Assembly: GCA_002418625.1 (NCBI GenBank)
Contig: DIEM01000060.1
Span: 1 to 41,375 of the forward strand
Origin: Firmicutes bacterium UBA5774
GTDB taxonomy: Bacteria > Bacillota > Clostridia > Peptostreptococcales > Anaerovoracaceae
Direction: 5' to 3'
Length of the DNA: 41,375 bases
In this document: positions 25,462 to 34,621 of the stretch, piece after piece
How the letters are laid out: every line of letters starts with the position of its first letter
How positions within the stretch are numbered: the stretch's first letter is position 1
Notes under the pieces: generated by a model
Databases searched by the model: none
Seen by the model: the letters and a program-made list of their open reading frames with translations, nothing else
Told to the model about the DNA's origin: nothing
Position numbers and translations under genes: made by a program

Positions 25462-27761
25462 TCAACCTCCTCCTTCTCATACTTGGCGATCAGGGACGGG
25501 ATGAACGGACGCATGGCTGCCGCCCTGTCCTTGTATTCCTTTTCAGTGATCGATTCGAACGGGAGCAATTCGTAAAAATTGTCCTCGAATGACAGGAAGG
25601 ACAGCGCAACGGTATCATCCCAGTTTTCCCATACCCACTGTTCCACGTCATCCCATTCGTTGTCACGAACATGGACTGTGATCGAACAATTGTGTTCTAC
25701 ATAATGCTTCATGAACATCTTGTAAATTTCAAGCTGCTCCAATGCAGACACATCATTTTTAGTCCGTCCCGGCGGAACCTTGACCGGAAATTCCACGACC
25801 TTTGTCGTGCAGGTATCCTTGTCCTGCCCGACTTCCGGAAATACCGGATAGCCAAGCTCCTCACAGACCTTGGTGAGCGGATCGTCGCTGCTGATCCTGA
25901 TCCTCCTGATGAAATAAGGCGAATGGGAATAATGGACACCGCTGGAAACGACCGGCAGCAGACTCAGTGTCCCTTCCGGCTTGATCGTCGTGATCAGAAG
26001 AGGCTCCGCCTGCCCCAGCTCCTCCGCATATTCCCTGGCTGCTGCCCGCGCGGCTGTTTTCAGCTCCTCAAGCAGATCCTCCTGATCTTTTTTGGACATG
26101 TCCAGCGCATTGACCATATCCTGCCAGCCCGTCAGCGAGCAGCCCAGCAGCTTGTCGCGCTGCTGAACGGCATTCCATTCCGGGATCTCAAGTTCGGTGC
26201 AGGTCATGCGATAACCGGCTCGTGCCGATAGCTTCTGCGCTTCGATCAGCCCGCGTCGGTCCAGATTCCCATCATTGACAAAGCCCATGACATTGACTGT
26301 CGTCAGATTGCAGAGTCCTTTGGAATCCAGCAGTATTTCAGCACATGGGTTGACGCCCTTGAAATTCGGCCTGCGCTTTGCACCGGCGACCTCGTTGACC
26401 CATCCCGGCTCCCCGGAATAGCGCATCTGCTGCATATGCCAGTGCAGCTGCTCTCTGGTCGGCTTTCTTGTGTAATAAATAGAATTGTTGCTCATTTGCC
26501 TATGGGCGATCTCGCTGTCGATGACCCATTTCTCGTCAACTTTCTTATATAGATCAGATTTGGCCATGATGCATTCCTTGTCGTCCTGATCGATCAGCAC
26601 GATCTCCGCAGTTCGCCGGACGCCTCCGACCACGACGTTTTCGCCGATTATGTTTGCGATATCCAGACAGTCGATCGGCTTCAGCTTCACTTTGTGCGTC
26701 GTAGATCTGACCGAAGCCTTCTGGATGACCTTGTCGATCTTGACAAACATGTTCTTCATGCTCGAATGGCCGCTGGCGGTTCCTCCGAAGGTCCTGAGCT
26801 TTTCGCCCTTGCTTCTGACCTGATCGTAATTGAGTATGACTGTCTTGATCTTCCTGTATTCAGTGCTGTAGAGGACTTTCATATAATAGTCCAGCGCCTG
26901 GACCCATCCTTCCTTGCTGTCGCCGATCGTGATCTTGATTGTATCGTTCTTCGTAAATTCCAGCGCGGTGCTATCCTGTCTGTGGAACTTGGATATCGGC
27001 GTGTAGGATTCATGTATGATCTCTATATCCGTACGGACCATCGGCATTTTCTCTATATCGGATCGAAGCACTCTGACACCGACGCCGGAGCCCACCATGA
27101 GCAGATAGAATATATCCTTGAAGGCGGCAAAACTGTCGATGACCTGGAAGGAACAGTTGTAGTTGGACATGGGATAATATTTGGATACATCCGTGCTTCC
27201 GACCCAAAATGTCCTTCCGGAAAGAAACTGCTTCATCTCATAGACATTTCGATAGAGCTTCTCCCCTTCTTCTTTTGAAGTCGGCACCAGACTGCAGTTA
27301 TATTCGACGGATCGCCTGGCTGTTTCCCACCAATATTCCCTTCTAAGCTCTTCCGGTATCCAGCGTGAATAAGTTCTGTAGTAGACAAAACTTCCGAGCT
27401 GATTCATCGGCGAAGGCAGATGCTTGTATTTGCTGATATATTCATCGGACAGGATCCTTCCGTCCCTTCTCTTTCGGGCGTCTCTGGACTTATCGCGTTC
27501 GTACCTGTAAATGATGAATTTTTTTGCGGCATCCTTTCTGTCGCTCGCCATCAGGAAATCTTCGACGAGATCCTGGATTTCTTCCACATTGATATTGCGG
27601 TCGATCTTGTTGATACGCTTTTCGATGGCAGTTGTGATCTCGTCGGCCAGTTTATGATCGACACCCTCTTTTGTCTCCATCATGGCGTTTTCAATAGCTG
27701 TTTTGATTTTCACGGCATTGAAGCTGACTTCAGAACCGTCGCGTTTGACGACCAATTTCAT
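25410..27761 (-). CDS. nrdJ: Adenosylcobalamin-dependent ribonucleoside-triphosphate reductase (class II)
   Basis: A 783-residue monomeric-type class II ribonucleotide reductase (RTPR), making deoxynucleotides with a B12-derived radical and no oxygen. An N-terminal ATP-cone (about residues 1-90) probably gives dATP/ATP activity control; the Lactobacillus leichmannii enzyme lacks this. Key residues match that enzyme by motif and spacing: Cys203 in YNCSFQ, the radical cysteine Cys473 and Glu475 in NPCAEI, Cys484 in LCNLTT exactly 11 later, and the C-terminal redox pair Cys775 and Cys780 (CEGGVC). Thioredoxin, reduced by trxB in this window, is the expected reductant. The ATG has a GGGAGGA site. 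The last 52 bases run under the MFS gene on the opposite strand. Confidence 0.96.
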   Translation of the reverse strand: MKLVVKRDGSEVSFNAVKIKTAIENAMMETKEGVDHKLADEITTAIEKRINKIDRNINVEEIQDLVEDFLMASDRKDAAKKFIIYRYERDKSRDARKRRDGRILSDEYISKYKHLPSPMNQLGSFVYYRTYSRWIPEELRREYWWETARRSVEYNCSLVPTSKEEGEKLYRNVYEMKQFLSGRTFWVGSTDVSKYYPMSNYNCSFQVIDSFAAFKDIFYLLMVGSGVGVRVLRSDIEKMPMVRTDIEIIHESYTPISKFHRQDSTALEFTKNDTIKITIGDSKEGWVQALDYYMKVLYSTEYRKIKTVILNYDQVRSKGEKLRTFGGTASGHSSMKNMFVKIDKVIQKASVRSTTHKVKLKPIDCLDIANIIGENVVVGGVRRTAEIVLIDQDDKECIMAKSDLYKKVDEKWVIDSEIAHRQMSNNSIYYTRKPTREQLHWHMQQMRYSGEPGWVNEVAGAKRRPNFKGVNPCAEILLDSKGLCNLTTVNVMGFVNDGNLDRRGLIEAQKLSARAGYRMTCTELEIPEWNAVQQRDKLLGCSLTGWQDMVNALDMSKKDQEDLLEELKTAARAAAREYAEELGQAEPLLITTIKPEGTLSLLPVVSSGVHYSHSPYFIRRIRISSDDPLTKVCEELGYPVFPEVGQDKDTCTTKVVEFPVKVPPGRTKNDVSALEQLEIYKMFMKHYVEHNCSITVHVRDNEWDDVEQWVWENWDDTVALSFLSFEDNFYELLPFESITEKEYKDRAAAMRPFIPSLIAKYEKEEVDYDIGNDGCEGGVCPVR

Positions 27762-27848
27762 TGATATTCCTCCCTCGGAGATGCATCGATCCGATCATCA
27801 TAGGATGAACGGAATCCAATATATTGTTATGGGCGTTTTTCTTTCATC

Positions 27849-27877
27849 ATTATATAGTAGACCAGAGGCTGTTTCAA
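27849..27877 (-). promoter_or_regulatory. Sigma-A promoter for nrdJ
   Basis: On the minus strand TTGAAA, a 17-bp spacer and TATAAT lie about 90 bases before the nrdJ start. I saw neither a cobalamin riboswitch (no B12-box GCCACTG) nor a clear NrdR box in the leader. Confidence 0.65.
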
Positions 27878-27951
27878 GTTAATTATGCCCTCTTGCGATT
27901 TTTTTTCACCTCATTGCACTCATTATTCCAGCCGGCAGCAGTTTAACAGTA

Positions 27952-27998
27952 TTTACAGAGCCGCAATATGATTGTATAATCGTATACATATATACAAT
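27952..27998 (+). promoter_or_regulatory. Promoter and 28-bp palindromic operator of the acn-icd-gntR operon
   Basis: TTTACA (27952-27957), 17 bases and TATAAT (27975-27980) form a near-consensus promoter. Over its -10 and start region lies a dyad of ATTGTATA and TATACAAT arms (27971-27978 and 27991-27998) around a central GTATAC palindrome (27982-27987). Both share the centre between 27984 and 27985. TGTATACA-like dyads are typical targets of GntR/FCD regulators, and such a gene ends this operon, so autoregulation is likely. The remaining divergent gap (27762-28073) holds the nrdJ promoter and no gene. Confidence 0.7.
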
Positions 27999-28073
27999 AT
28001 ATGTAGTTCCAGACCGGACGCAATTTTAGAAGTTCGCTCTGCAGCGGTGCAAACCATTAAAGGAGGAAGCCAT

Positions 28074-29996
28074 ATGGGTAAAAATTTAGCTTATAAAATA
28101 CTCGAAGACCATCTTGTCAGCGGGTCCATCACGCCCGGAAACGAAATCACGATCAGGATCGACCAGACCCTTACACAGGATTCAACCGGCACAATGGTCT
28201 ATCTCCAATTGGAAGCCATGGATGTTGAAAAAATCAAAACAGAATTATCCGTCGCCTATATCGATCATAATACATTGCAGACCGGATTTGAAAATGCCGA
28301 TGACCATGAATTCATAAAGAGCGTGGCCCAGAGGCACGGCGTGCTGTTCTCAAAGCCCGGAAACGGCATATGTCATCAGCTTCAGCTGGAAAACTTCGGC
28401 ATACCCGGCAAGACGCTGCTTGGCTCCGACAGCCATACGCCCACAGGCGGCGGCCTTGGGATGATCGCCATCGGCGCGGGGGGGCTTGATGTCGCAGTCG
28501 CTATGGCTCAGGGCATCTACAGCCTTCAGGTCCCGCAAGTGATCAATGTCCGCCTTATTGGAAAACTCAAGCCTTGGGTTTCAGCCAAAGATGTGATCCT
28601 ATATGTACTGCAGAAGCTTACTGTTAAAGGCGGTGTCGGAAAAATCGTAGAATATACCGGTGACGGCGTCGCTTCCCTCACTGTTACGGACAGAGCGACG
28701 ATCACAAATATGGGTGCGGAGCTTGGCGCGACCACCTCGCTGTTTCCAAGCGATGACAATACCAGAACGTATCTTGCAGCCCAGGGCCGTGAAAAAGACT
28801 ATGTGCCGCTTGCGGCAGATACCGACGCTATTTATGATGAAGAGCTCCTCGTCGACCTGGCTTCACTCGAGCCATTGGCAGCAAAGCCTCACAGTCCGGA
28901 TAACGTCGACACCGTAAAAAACATCGGCCCTATAAAAATCGATCAGGTCGCGATCGGCAGCTGCACCAATTCTTCATACTCGGACCTTATGAAGGTGGCC
29001 GCCATCCTGAAAGGCCGAAAGGTCCACGAAGATGTCAGCCTGGTCATATCGCCGGGTTCAAGCAGGATCCTCAGCAAGCTGGCCGAAAACGGCGCTCTGG
29101 CTGCCATGATCGACGCCGGCGCACGGATCATCGAAAACGCATGCGGTCCCTGCATCGGCATGGGCCAGTCGCCAAAATCGGGCGCGGTTTCCCTGAGGAC
29201 CTTCAACAGGAACTTCAAGGGCCGCAGCGGGACCGCCGATGCCCAGGTTTATCTTGTCAGCCCCGAAACAGCTGCCATTTCCGCGGTTTACGGTGTCCTG
29301 ACCGATGGGCGCGGATCCTTTGCGCTGCCTGAGACCGATCCGTCGGAGCAATTTAAATTCAATGACAATTATATCGTCTATCCCAAGGGTGCCGGCAAAG
29401 CTGGTACGGACGTCATCATGGGCCCGAACATCAAGCCCTTTCCGCAAAACAAACCGCTTTCCGATACGATATCCGGCACAGTCGTCCTTAAAGCGGGCAA
29501 TAATATCACGACTGACGACATCATGCCGTCCGATTCCCGGCTGCTGCCATACCGTTCCAATGTCCCCTATTTGTCCAATTACTGCTTTGAAGGGATCGAC
29601 AAAGAATTTCCGGCAAGATGCAAAGAAGCCGGCAGCGGCATCATCGTCGGCGGCGAAAACTACGGACAAGGCTCGAGCCGTGAGCATGCGGCCCTTGCGC
29701 CGCTTTACCTGGGAATCCGGATCGTTCTTGCCAAATCATTCGCCAGGATCCACAGGTCCAATCTGATCAACAGCGGCATCATTCCGCTTGTCTTTTCGGA
29801 TCCGGCAGATTATAACGAAATGGCGCTCGGTCATAAGCTTGTAATCGAAAATGCCCTGTCTCAAATCAAGGAGCCTGAGATTTCCATCACTGATGTTGTC
29901 ACAGGAAAGAAATATAAAGCAAAAAGCGGTTTGTCCGAAATCGAAATCAAAATGATTGTTTCAGGCGGCAAAATCAACCAGATAAAAGGATTATAG
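28074..29996 (+). CDS. acnA: Aconitate hydratase (aconitase)
   Basis: A 640-residue aconitase of the short monomeric type found in Clostridia and Thermotogae, converting citrate to isocitrate with a [4Fe-4S] cluster. Seen: GSDSHTPTGGGLGMIAIGAGG, the first cluster cysteine in IGSCTNSSYSDL, the other two in NACGPCIGMG, and the C-terminal swivel domain with GGENYGQGSSREHAALAP and FARIHRSNLINSG, which hold active-site Ser and Arg residues. The ATG at 28074 has an AAGGAGGAAG site; an earlier in-frame ATG at 27972 overlaps the promoter. First gene of a three-gene operon; no citrate synthase gene is in view. Confidence 0.95.
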   Translation: MGKNLAYKILEDHLVSGSITPGNEITIRIDQTLTQDSTGTMVYLQLEAMDVEKIKTELSVAYIDHNTLQTGFENADDHEFIKSVAQRHGVLFSKPGNGICHQLQLENFGIPGKTLLGSDSHTPTGGGLGMIAIGAGGLDVAVAMAQGIYSLQVPQVINVRLIGKLKPWVSAKDVILYVLQKLTVKGGVGKIVEYTGDGVASLTVTDRATITNMGAELGATTSLFPSDDNTRTYLAAQGREKDYVPLAADTDAIYDEELLVDLASLEPLAAKPHSPDNVDTVKNIGPIKIDQVAIGSCTNSSYSDLMKVAAILKGRKVHEDVSLVISPGSSRILSKLAENGALAAMIDAGARIIENACGPCIGMGQSPKSGAVSLRTFNRNFKGRSGTADAQVYLVSPETAAISAVYGVLTDGRGSFALPETDPSEQFKFNDNYIVYPKGAGKAGTDVIMGPNIKPFPQNKPLSDTISGTVVLKAGNNITTDDIMPSDSRLLPYRSNVPYLSNYCFEGIDKEFPARCKEAGSGIIVGGENYGQGSSREHAALAPLYLGIRIVLAKSFARIHRSNLINSGIIPLVFSDPADYNEMALGHKLVIENALSQIKEPEISITDVVTGKKYKAKSGLSEIEIKMIVSGGKINQIKGL

Positions 29997-30004
29997 GTGA
30001 TAGC

Positions 30005-31153
30005 ATGAATTATATAGAAGCATTTGAGAAAATCGTGGCGCAGCAGACAGCCAGAGTCGTTAAAATGAAAGAGGACAGCGACTTTATCGACTATCAGGCG
30101 CTGGACAAGATCATCATCGGCGTCATCGGCGGAGACGGCATCGGCCCTGCCATAACAGCCCAGGCGCGTCGGATCCTGGAAGTTCTGCTTTCAGAGCAGG
30201 TCAAAAGCGGAAAAGTTGAATTTCGTGTCATCGACGGCTGCACGATCGAAAACAGGGCAGCCGTGGGAAAAGCGATTCCTGATGATGTGCTTTCCGCAAT
30301 CAAGCAATGTCATGTCCTTCTGAAGGGCCCGACCACAACACCAAGAAAAGGCGACCAATGGGCCAATGTGGAAAGTGCCAACGTAGCGATGCGAAAGGAG
30401 CTGGATTTATTCGCCAATGTCAGGCCGGTCAAGGTTCCCGAGCTCAACATCGACTGGACGTTCTTCAGGGAAAATACCGAATGTCTTTACGCTCTTGGCA
30501 GCCAGGGTATCAATATCAATGATGATATCGCTATCGATTTCAGGGTCATTACGACGCCGGGCACCGAACGCATTGCCAAGCTGGCATTTGATTATGCCAG
30601 GAATAACGGCAAAAAAAGAGTGACTATCGTTACAAAGGCGAATGTCGTTAAAACTACGGACGGCAAGTTCCTTGATGTTTGCAAGAGGGTCGCACTTGAC
30701 TACCCGGAAATAGAGGTCGATGACTGGTATATCGATATCATGACCGCAAAGCTCATCGACGAAAAAAGACGGACGCAATTCGAAGTCCTGATCCTGCCGA
30801 ATCTTTACGGCGATATCCTCACCGATGAAGCGGCCGAATTCCAGGGCGGCGTTGGGACAGCCGGAAGCGCCAATCTCGGCAAACGATACTCCATGTTCGA
30901 AGCCATACACGGATCAGCACCCAGAATGGTGCTGGAAGGAAGAGACAAATATGCAGACCCCTGCAGCGTAATACGGGCCGGCGCCATGCTGCTGAGCCAT
31001 ATCGGCTTTCAGAAGGAAGCGGACCGGCTTTTTTCCGCGCTTGAGACCTGCACGCTGACGGAAAAGAAAATCGTCGTCACTGGCCGTGACGATGGCGCTA
31101 CGGGAGCAGAGCTCGCGGATTACATAATCGATACAATTGCCCGGATGATGTAG
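30005..31153 (+). CDS. icd: Isocitrate/isopropylmalate dehydrogenase family enzyme, probably isocitrate dehydrogenase
   Basis: A 382-residue beta-decarboxylating dehydrogenase. Seen: IGGDGIGPAI, the substrate loop KGPTTTPRKGDQWANVESANVAMRK region, the FFRENTECLYALG loop, the lysine in TKANVVKTTDGKFLD, and metal-binding aspartates in NLYGDILTDEAAEFQGGVGTAGSANLG, with EAIHGSAP near the cofactor. The Ser in the phosphorylation/substrate loop region (VESANVAMR) favours isocitrate over isopropylmalate. Together with the adjacent aconitase it gives citrate to 2-oxoglutarate, the usual glutamate route in anaerobes with an incomplete Krebs cycle. Starts 8 bases after acnA. Cofactor (NAD or NADP) not decided. 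Confidence 0.9.
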   Translation: MNYIEAFEKIVAQQTARVVKMKEDSDFIDYQALDKIIIGVIGGDGIGPAITAQARRILEVLLSEQVKSGKVEFRVIDGCTIENRAAVGKAIPDDVLSAIKQCHVLLKGPTTTPRKGDQWANVESANVAMRKELDLFANVRPVKVPELNIDWTFFRENTECLYALGSQGININDDIAIDFRVITTPGTERIAKLAFDYARNNGKKRVTIVTKANVVKTTDGKFLDVCKRVALDYPEIEVDDWYIDIMTAKLIDEKRRTQFEVLILPNLYGDILTDEAAEFQGGVGTAGSANLGKRYSMFEAIHGSAPRMVLEGRDKYADPCSVIRAGAMLLSHIGFQKEADRLFSALETCTLTEKKIVVTGRDDGATGAELADYIIDTIARMM

Positions 31154-31162
31154 GAGGCCGAT

Positions 31163-31831
31163 ATGCTGAGTGATTTTGAAAGCAACCAAAGCGGCGGTTC
31201 TCTGTCCGCCAGCCTTCTGTCCCTCTTAAGGGAAGACATCCTCAAGGGAAGGCTCGTGAAGGGGGACAAGCTTGCCGAACAACGCATCTGCACGGAGTAC
31301 AAGGTCAGCAGGACACCTGTCAGGGAAGCTTTGAAACAATTGGAAATCGAAGGCCTGATTGAAAATATACCCAACCGGGGAGCCTTCGTTGTCGGATTTT
31401 CACCGCAGGATCTTCAAGATATCTACGAGCTTCGCAAAGTATATGAGATCATCGCTGTCCGCTGGGGCATCGAAAGGATCACCAAAACAGAACTGGAACA
31501 ACTCGAGGAAGCCTATGAATTTATGGAATTCTATACGAACAAGCGCGACTATTCGAAAATGCTCAATATCAACGCTAAATTCCATGAATTGATTTACCAG
31601 TCTTCCCACAGCAGGCTGCTGGGCCAGATACTTTCAGCTTACCAGATCTATATCCAGCAGACGCGTGAAATGAGCGCGAATGTTGACGATTATCTCAATG
31701 AAGTATTGAATGAGCATCGCGAGATCTATGAGAGTTTTTTGCAAAAAGATGTGGAAAAAGGCGTCTCGGCCATGGCCAGGCACCTTGACAACGCAAAAAA
31801 AAGAGCCAAACTCGTCGATGGTGCAAAATGA
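31163..31831 (+). CDS. GntR-family regulator with FCD domain
   Basis: A 222-residue transcription factor. The N-terminal winged helix-turn-helix (about residues 10-75; KLAEQRICTEYKVSRTPVREALKQLEIEGLIE) is typical GntR; residues 85-215 are an all-helical FCD domain that binds metal and small organic acids in many members. It follows icd by 9 bases with an AGGAGG site, so it is co-transcribed with acnA-icd. The probable target is the palindrome at the operon promoter, and the ligand could be citrate or a related acid; both are inference. Confidence 0.9.
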   Translation: MLSDFESNQSGGSLSASLLSLLREDILKGRLVKGDKLAEQRICTEYKVSRTPVREALKQLEIEGLIENIPNRGAFVVGFSPQDLQDIYELRKVYEIIAVRWGIERITKTELEQLEEAYEFMEFYTNKRDYSKMLNINAKFHELIYQSSHSRLLGQILSAYQIYIQQTREMSANVDDYLNEVLNEHREIYESFLQKDVEKGVSAMARHLDNAKKRAKLVDGAK

Positions 31832-31887
31832 ACATTGCGCAATGACCGCCGTAAAGCCCTGCCTTTAATACAAATCAGACAGAAAGA

Positions 31888-31936
31888 GGCTGTCTCTCCA
31901 TGATTTCTTAATCATTTTGAGACAGCCCCTTTTCTC
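31888..31936 (+). terminator. Rho-independent terminator after gntR
   Basis: GGCTGTCTC (31888-31896) pairs with GAGACAGCC (31919-31927), with an inner TGATT/AATCA pairing, followed by CCTTTTCTC. It lies between the convergent gntR and clpB ends and may serve both directions. Confidence 0.8.
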
Positions 31937-31992
31937 TTCAGGATATTCATCGAAGGAATCATACTGATATCCTTCTATCCTTCTTTTTATCA

Positions 31993-34575
31993 TCAGAAAA
32001 CGAGCATGTCTCCCTTGATATCGACGGTGATGGTCTCTCCGTCCTTGATTTCTCCCTTGATGATCTTCGTAGCGATCTCTGTTTCGATATATTTCTGCAA
32101 GTATCTGTTGACCGGCCGCGCACCATAAGTCGGCGAATATGCGTCCCGAGCAATGAATTTTTTAGTGGCCTCCGTCAAGCTGACGGTGATGCCGCGGTCT
32201 GACAGCTTGCTGCTCATCCGCTCCATGGCTATATCGATGATCTTGATGATCTGCTGCTCCGTAAGCGGTGAAAATACGACGATATCATCGATCCTATTGA
32301 TGAACTCGGGCCTGAAATACAATTTCATCTCATTCGACACATGCTCTCTGGCCTCATCGCTGATCGTGCCGTCCGGCTTGATATTCTCGATCAGATAACT
32401 GCTTCCTATATTTGACGTCATAATCAAGATCGTGTTTTTGAAATCCACGGTCCTTCCCTGATTGTCCGTCAACCGTCCATCATCCAATATCTGAAGCAGA
32501 ATATTGAACACATCAGGATGGGCTTTCTCGATCTCATCGAACAAAATGACGCTGTATGGCTTTCTTCTGACTGCCTCGGTAAGCTGGCCGCCCTCGTCGT
32601 AACCGACATAGCCCGGAGGCGCTCCGACAAGCCTGGATACGGAATGCTTCTCCATATATTCGGACATATCGATCCGCACCATTGCCTGCTCATCGTCGAA
32701 CAAGAACTCGGCCAGCGCTCTGGCCAGTTCTGTTTTACCGACACCTGTGGGGCCCAGAAAAAGGAAGGATCCCAGCGGACGGTCAGGGTCCTGCAGACCT
32801 GCTCTGGCCCGCCTTACTGCATCAGCTACAGCCCGAACTGCTTCATCCTGACCAATAAGCCGCTGATGTATCCGATCTTCCATATGCACCAGTTTTTGCA
32901 TATCACTTTCCAGCATTTTAGCGACCGGAATATGAGTCCAGACAGCAACAACCTCAGCCACATCCTGTTCATCAACTTCCTGTTTGAGCAAAGTATCTTT
33001 TTTGGTTCTGATACCCTCTTCCGCTTCCTTCAGCTCTTTTTCCAATTTAGGCAGTATCCCGTATTGCAGTTCGGCAGCTTTATTGTAATCCAACTGCTGC
33101 TGAGCCTGTTCCATTAGTGTCCGGGAACGATCGATCTCTTCTTTGAAGCGCTGAATACGCACCAGAATTTCCCGTTCTGCTTGCAGCTGAGCTTCCAGAG
33201 CCGAACGTTCTTCTTTGAGATTGGCCAGTTCCTCCTCAATTTTAGCAAGTCTTTCCTTACTGGGCTCGTCTTTTTCTTTTTTCAGGGCTTCCCGTTCTAT
33301 TTCCAGTTGCATGACCCGGCGCTTGATTTGGTCAAGTTCATGAGGATCACTGGTTATTTCCATACGCATCCGGGCAGCGGCTTCATCAATCAGATCGATA
33401 GCCTTATCCGGCAGAAAACGGTCACTGATATAACGATCAGAGAGTACAGCCGCCGCAATTATAGCACTGTCTGTTATTCTGACACCATGATGTGTTTCAT
33501 ATCGTTCTTTCAGGCCGCGTAAGATGGAGATAGTATCTTCAACACTGGGTGCCTCCACCAAAACTAATTGGAAACGCCGCTCCAGAGCAGCATCTTTTTC
33601 AATGTGTTTCCGATATTCATCAAGGGTAGTAGCTCCGACCAGGCGCAGTTCACCCCGAGCCAGCATTGGCTTAAGCATATTACTGGCATCCATGGCTCCC
33701 TCGGCTGCTCCGGCACCCACAACAGTATGCAGCTCATCGAGGAAGAGGATCACATCATCCCGATCCTGAACTTCTTTCAGAACGGCTTTTAGCCGTTCTT
33801 CAAATTCACCGCGATATTTTGCTCCGGCAATCAAAGAGCCCATATCTAAAGAAATTACTTGCTTATTTTCAATTGCTTCCGGAACGTCCCCCCGGACTAT
33901 CCGTTGGGCCAGGCCCTCAACGATTGCGGTTTTGCCGACCCCTGGTTCCCCAATGAGTACAGGATTATTTTTGGTGCGTCTGGATAAGATTTGGATCACC
34001 CGCCGGATTTCTTCGTCCCGGCCAATTACAGGATCAAGCTTACCCCGCCGGGCCAATTCCACCAGATTGCGGCCATACTGTTCCAGGGCTGCATAGGTCC
34101 CTTCAGGATTAGTACCCGTCACCCGTTGTGTTCCTCTGACTTCCCGCAAAGCGAGCATCAATTTTTCCCGGGATAAGCCGCTTTGTTGGAGTATCTGTTC
34201 AACTGCTCCGCCTGCCTTGTCTAATAAGGCTAACAAAAGATGCTCGGTACTGACATATTCATCTCCGAAAGGAGCCATCTCATCATGAGCTCCAACCAAT
34301 ACCTTGCGTAAGCGCGGAGATATACTGATTTGAACATTGGCACCACTGATACGGGGCAGGCGCTGTAATTCCTGCTTAACCTTCTGCAGTAAAACGCCGA
34401 CAGGAATATTCATCTTATTCAGAACCTGGGGAACAACACCCTCATTTTGTTCTAATAAAGCAAATAAGAGATGTTCAGGCTCAACCTGGCTGTTGCCATT
34501 ACGCTCTGCTATAGCCTGGGCATTAACAATTGCTTCCTGAGATTTTTGAGTGAAACGATTAGTATCAAAAGCCAT
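31993..34575 (-). CDS. clpB: ClpB disaggregase, possibly a two-genome hybrid
   Basis: An 860-residue Hsp100 chaperone that, with DnaK and J-proteins, pulls apart aggregated proteins. It has two N-terminal Clp repeats (about 1-145), AAA1 with Walker A GEPGVGKT (209-216), a coiled-coil M domain (about 400-520), AAA2 with Walker A GPTGVGKT (608-615) and DEIEKAHPD, and a C-terminal domain ending GDMLVF. The pore loop region GAKYRGEFE is intact. I start it at 34575 (AGGAGGGA site) rather than 34596. Codon and base use change near the second Walker A: the N-terminal part is AT-richer with CGG as main Arg codon, the C-terminal part resembles genes to the left. The protein frame is unbroken across the change. 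It follows cbpA by 46 bases. Confidence 0.93.
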   Translation of the reverse strand: MAFDTNRFTQKSQEAIVNAQAIAERNGNSQVEPEHLLFALLEQNEGVVPQVLNKMNIPVGVLLQKVKQELQRLPRISGANVQISISPRLRKVLVGAHDEMAPFGDEYVSTEHLLLALLDKAGGAVEQILQQSGLSREKLMLALREVRGTQRVTGTNPEGTYAALEQYGRNLVELARRGKLDPVIGRDEEIRRVIQILSRRTKNNPVLIGEPGVGKTAIVEGLAQRIVRGDVPEAIENKQVISLDMGSLIAGAKYRGEFEERLKAVLKEVQDRDDVILFLDELHTVVGAGAAEGAMDASNMLKPMLARGELRLVGATTLDEYRKHIEKDAALERRFQLVLVEAPSVEDTISILRGLKERYETHHGVRITDSAIIAAAVLSDRYISDRFLPDKAIDLIDEAAARMRMEITSDPHELDQIKRRVMQLEIEREALKKEKDEPSKERLAKIEEELANLKEERSALEAQLQAEREILVRIQRFKEEIDRSRTLMEQAQQQLDYNKAAELQYGILPKLEKELKEAEEGIRTKKDTLLKQEVDEQDVAEVVAVWTHIPVAKMLESDMQKLVHMEDRIHQRLIGQDEAVRAVADAVRRARAGLQDPDRPLGSFLFLGPTGVGKTELARALAEFLFDDEQAMVRIDMSEYMEKHSVSRLVGAPPGYVGYDEGGQLTEAVRRKPYSVILFDEIEKAHPDVFNILLQILDDGRLTDNQGRTVDFKNTILIMTSNIGSSYLIENIKPDGTISDEAREHVSNEMKLYFRPEFINRIDDIVVFSPLTEQQIIKIIDIAMERMSSKLSDRGITVSLTEATKKFIARDAYSPTYGARPVNRYLQKYIETEIATKIIKGEIKDGETITVDIKGDMLVF
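32700..32800. other. Apparent composition junction inside clpB
   Basis: Around the codons for GPTGVGKT the DNA changes style. Hand counts of single 60-base lines give 65% GC at 32581-32640 and 47% at 32221-32280, against 42% at 33241-33300 and 38% at 34441-34500. Genes further right stay AT-richer (42% at 36241-36300). The position, in one of the most conserved stretches of the gene, is where an assembler or homologous recombination could join two related genomes. Confidence 0.5.
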
Positions 34576-34621
34576 GCCTAGTTCCCTCCTAATCATCTGA
34601 TCTATTCAGACTCCACTAATG

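Noticed and set aside
25059..25592. Plus-strand ORF of 177 codons across the end of the MFS gene and nrdJ
   Set aside because: It overlaps two proven genes, is rich in Arg and Cys as shadow frames of GC-rich genes are, and has no start site.
27762..27900. Cobalamin riboswitch before the B12-dependent reductase gene
   Set aside because: The leader after the promoter is about 90 bases, too short, and no B12-box (GCCACTG) or matching stem set is present.
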